Source: a virus
IMG/VR virus record: IMGVR_UViG_3300014720_001630
Location: 1-59,454 of that record
Strand: one strand, 5' to 3'
Length of the DNA: 59,454 nt
In this document: positions 56,979 to 59,454 of the stretch, in pieces
Numbering within the stretch: position 1 is the stretch's first letter
Layout of the letters: each line of letters begins with the position of its first letter
Translations under genes and position numbers: made by a program
The notes under the pieces: generated by a model
Database searches by the model: none
What the model saw: the letters and a program-made list of their open reading frames with translations, nothing else
What the model was told of the DNA's origin: nothing

Positions 56979-58852
56979 TAGGGCGCCTCGATGACGAGCA
57001 ACGCGACGTTAACCGCCGTGCCTTGCTCGGCAAACGAGCCCGCGGGCAACTCCTCCCAGTGTGTCGCCATGGGTGCAAGGTGCTCCTTCTGGCGCGGCCC
57101 GTTGGCGCACAAGGCGACAAGTCGGCCGCCCGGCTTCAACATGCGCGCGGCATGCTGAATATGCTTGATGTCAGCCGCATTCCCAAAAGGCGGGTTCATA
57201 ACGATGCGGTCGAATGGCTCGAAATCCTCGGGCACGTTTTCGAGGAAGTCGTTGCAATGCACGTTTGTTAGCGGAAACTCCGCTTGCAGTCTGCCGGCGA
57301 GTTTCGGGTTGATTTCCACGGCATGAACCGTGCCGCGCTCGGGATTGTGCCCGAACATGCGGCCGCCCATGGCGCCTAGCAAGTTGCCCGTCCCCGCGCT
57401 CGGCTCTAGCACGCGATGCCCTGGCTCGATGCCGGCGAGATCCACCATGCGCGCGGCAATAGGCGCCGGCGTCGGGAACAGTTGCGGCGCTGCGACAACC
57501 TGAACGCCTGCCTTGAGTGCGGCGCGCATGTCCGCCGCAGGGTCCGGCGCCCGCTTGACGGAAACTAGGGCGGCGCGCTGGGCCTCGGCTTTGTCAAAGT
57601 CCTCGCGCGATTGCAAAAGCCAAAAGCCTATTCCGTCCGGCGCTTCCTTGATCCGCCCTTGCGCCCGCGCCTCCTCTACCTGCGCCCGCGTCATCACGTC
57701 GCGCAACTTGTCGAAGGGCTCCTTGTGGTCGAACACGCGGCCCCCGTCGTTCCAGCGGTGTTGAATCGTCACCGTTACCTTGTTGACCTTCTTAATGTAC
57801 GCCCATCCGCCGCGCGGCCCCCACAAGCTGAGCACGGCGCCCCCGACCTCCGGCTTGCGCTGGTCGGCAACTGTGCCCCCGGCCTCGGCCAGCATGGCGC
57901 GCTCGTACTCCAGGCGGTTATTGTAATGAGCACGCCACCGGGCGCGGTGCGCGGTCGCGCGCTCGGCCGCGGCCTTGATCTTCGCCATAACCTCGTCGAT
58001 CGTCATCACGGGCGCGGCCTTGTAGCGCTCCTGGGCCGGAAGCCGCAACACGTCGTAGGCGCTCCAGGTCTGCCCGTTCTCGCCTCGGGCGACATAAAAG
58101 CCCGCATGTTCGCGCCCCGCGATATAGGCGGCGCGCTCCTCGCGCGTTAGCGTGGTCCCGTCCTCGCGCGGCTTCCACTTGTCCGGCATGTCCACAAGCT
58201 CCCAAAGCCGCAGCGTGGCGGCCGATTCCTTGTCCTGCTTGTCGAGCTTGCGCAAGTCCGCCTCAATACCCTTGATGCGACGCGCGCGCACGGCGGGAAG
58301 CTCCTTATATTTGGCGTGGGCAAGTGCTCCGGCCGCGCGTGCCTGCCAATATTTCGCCGTGTCCCACATTTTGACGGCTTTCCGCATGCCGTTTTCTATG
58401 CGCTCGGCGTCCTTGCGCGCGTGGCGCTCGCTGTGGTGCCCGATCAAAATCGGCTGCCCGAGCGGGATGTGCTCGACAATTCCCGCAACGGCTTTTTGCG
58501 CCCGCTCGGCGTCTGCCGTCCGTTTCTCGGTGTACTCCTCGAAACGCTCGGCTCGCTCCTCGGCGCGCTCGGCGAGCGTCTTGTCCTCGTCGTCGATCTC
58601 GCCGCAAAGCTCAATTGCGAGATCCTCGCGGCCTGGCGTCCACATTGGCGCTACAAAAAGTTCTTGTTTCGGCGCCCACTTGAACCCGGCCGCCTTGACG
58701 CGCGCGTAAGTCTCCGCGTCCAGTCGGTGCCGGGGGTAGATTCGCAGTTTGTTGTCGTCGGGCGAATATGTCGCCGTGCCAATATAGGCGCGGTCGGGCG
58801 CAACCGGGGCGTCGGCTTCCGGTGCGGCGTGCGGCGTGTCTTGGTTGTCCAT
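56978..58852 (-). CDS. DUF3560 protein with C-terminal methyltransferase domain
   Basis: The 624-residue protein joins a DUF3560 region (about 20-260: AERAEERAERFEEYTEKR, IPLGQPILIGHHSERHARKD, AERIENGMRKAV) to a middle part and a C-terminal AdoMet methyltransferase (about 455-620) with VLEPSAGTGNLLGAM and IVMNPPFGNAADI. DUF3560-methyltransferase fusions occur on plasmids and phages; a DNA-modifying, anti-restriction role is inferred. AGGAGA precedes ATG 58852. Confidence 0.82.
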   Translation of the reverse strand: MDNQDTPHAAPEADAPVAPDRAYIGTATYSPDDNKLRIYPRHRLDAETYARVKAAGFKWAPKQELFVAPMWTPGREDLAIELCGEIDDEDKTLAERAEERAERFEEYTEKRTADAERAQKAVAGIVEHIPLGQPILIGHHSERHARKDAERIENGMRKAVKMWDTAKYWQARAAGALAHAKYKELPAVRARRIKGIEADLRKLDKQDKESAATLRLWELVDMPDKWKPREDGTTLTREERAAYIAGREHAGFYVARGENGQTWSAYDVLRLPAQERYKAAPVMTIDEVMAKIKAAAERATAHRARWRAHYNNRLEYERAMLAEAGGTVADQRKPEVGGAVLSLWGPRGGWAYIKKVNKVTVTIQHRWNDGGRVFDHKEPFDKLRDVMTRAQVEEARAQGRIKEAPDGIGFWLLQSREDFDKAEAQRAALVSVKRAPDPAADMRAALKAGVQVVAAPQLFPTPAPIAARMVDLAGIEPGHRVLEPSAGTGNLLGAMGGRMFGHNPERGTVHAVEINPKLAGRLQAEFPLTNVHCNDFLENVPEDFEPFDRIVMNPPFGNAADIKHIQHAARMLKPGGRLVALCANGPRQKEHLAPMATHWEELPAGSFAEQGTAVNVALLVIEAP

Positions 58853-58905
58853 GTGCTTTTGTCTCCTGTCGATGCGAGCGGCCGGCCGGCCCCTCTAATG
58901 CCCTA

Positions 58906-58934
58906 AGCCCGGCCTCGTCTCCGAGGTCCGGGCT
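58906..58934. other. Strong hairpin between leftward genes
   Basis: AGCCCGG-CCTCG pairs with CGAGG-T-CCGGGCT, a 12-bp stem with one bulge and a 4-base loop, in the 104-bp gap upstream of the DUF3560 gene. There is no T-run, so it may protect or pause the leftward transcript rather than end it. Confidence 0.5.
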
Positions 58935-58956
58935 GTTGCGGGCGAGCCAGCGCGGG

Positions 58957-59199
58957 CTATGCCGTGGCGCGCACCTCCTGCCGTATCCGGTCGGCCTCTG
59001 CCTGCGCGGCCTCGCGTGTCTCGAACGGCCCCGCGATGATCTCGGGCCGCACGTATGACGGCCGCGCGCGGTCGCCTCGATAGGCGCTGACGTGCCAGGC
59101 GCCCGTTCCCGGTCGGCCGAGCGCGGCCGGCCAGGTGCTTGTTGGGTAGGCGAATCCGGCGACGATATGGCCGCGCAGAATGTCCCGCCTGCGTGGCAT
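58957..59199 (-). CDS. Hypothetical protein, 80 residues
   Basis: ATG 59199 follows the previous stop by two bases. The product has RRDILRGHIVAGFAYP, WHVSAYRGDRARPSYVRP and a helical end with FETREAAQAEADRIRQEV, resembling small mobile-element proteins beside DUF3560 genes. Function unknown. Confidence 0.6.
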   Translation of the reverse strand: MPRRRDILRGHIVAGFAYPTSTWPAALGRPGTGAWHVSAYRGDRARPSYVRPEIIAGPFETREAAQAEADRIRQEVRATA

Positions 59200-59201
59200 G
59201 C

Positions 59202-59453
59202 TCACGCCTCCGCCCGGTCTTGCCCGTGGTAGATATCCACCGGCACGCGCTCGCCGCCGATCAGCACCCAAGCGGATCCGGCATTTGCGTATTGCGTGAC
59301 GTAGACCCGGCGCCAGCGTCCTTCCCATTGCACCATATGGCGCGAGGGAATGCGGGCGCCGTACCCGGTCGCCGTGTAGGTCAAGCCCTGGCGCTGCCAA
59401 CCGAGCGGCGCGTGCTTGTACGGCACGGGGATTGTCTGGAACGTGTCGCGCAT
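59202..59453 (-). CDS. Hypothetical protein at right edge, 83 residues or more
   Basis: The first visible ATG is at 59453-59451, one base from the window end, so an upstream start cannot be excluded. The sequence is strand-rich (GLTYTATGYGARIPSRHMV, RVYVTQYANAGSAWVLIGG) and looks like a small conserved protein of plasmids and phages. It heads the visible leftward module; its promoter must lie outside. Confidence 0.6.
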   Translation of the reverse strand: MRDTFQTIPVPYKHAPLGWQRQGLTYTATGYGARIPSRHMVQWEGRWRRVYVTQYANAGSAWVLIGGERVPVDIYHGQDRAEA

Positions 59454-59454
59454 C

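Overview
The window is most of a tailed double-stranded DNA phage genome with high G+C. I infer a Gram-negative host, probably an alphaproteobacterium, because the lysis cassette ends in an inner-membrane spanin overlapped by a lipoprotein spanin and because codons mostly end in G or C. The virion looks podovirus-like: I see portal, scaffold and capsid genes, head-tail adaptor and P22 gp10-like genes, several fibre genes and a 2288-residue ejection-type protein, but no tape measure or sheath. I found no integrase, RNA polymerase, tRNA or CRISPR array.

Layout. Positions 1-2990 hold small + strand genes, including single-stranded DNA-binding protein; the first is cut by the left edge inside a 12-bp tandem repeat. 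Positions 2974-12944 are packaging and head: large terminase, portal, small basic proteins, a GroES-like co-chaperonin, scaffold, a terminator-promoter-leader gap, a capsid-associated protein and the major capsid protein. Positions 12951-28000 hold a double glycosyltransferase, a lower-G+C appendage cassette, adaptors, fibres and lysis genes. Positions 28018-39738 encode four internal or ejection-type virion proteins, with a separate 62-codon gene nested out of frame in the last one.

Positions 39740-40671 are a control region with divergent promoters, an inverted repeat and a Cro-like regulator. A leftward replication and recombination block follows (52559 to 40668): second Cro-like regulator, intein-bearing helicase, adenine methyltransferase, VRR-NUC nuclease, a possible small terminase, cytosine methyltransferase, primase-polymerase/SF3 helicase, and a tightly coupled YqaJ exonuclease/RecT operon that also encodes 21- and 49-residue membrane or secreted microproteins. 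From 52684 to 56068 eleven small + strand genes follow a good sigma70-type promoter. Positions 56136-59453 are a leftward module with a DUF3560/methyltransferase protein, ending in a clear terminator.

How the parts fit. The two Cro-like regulators sit beside divergent promoters carrying TGCAAC-type elements and probably time the early blocks. YqaJ and RecT would act with SSB, helicase and primase in recombination-linked replication. Three methyltransferase proteins suggest DNA modification against restriction. The long rightward block builds the particle and lyses the cell. All functions come from reading motifs and family resemblance by eye; no database search was run.
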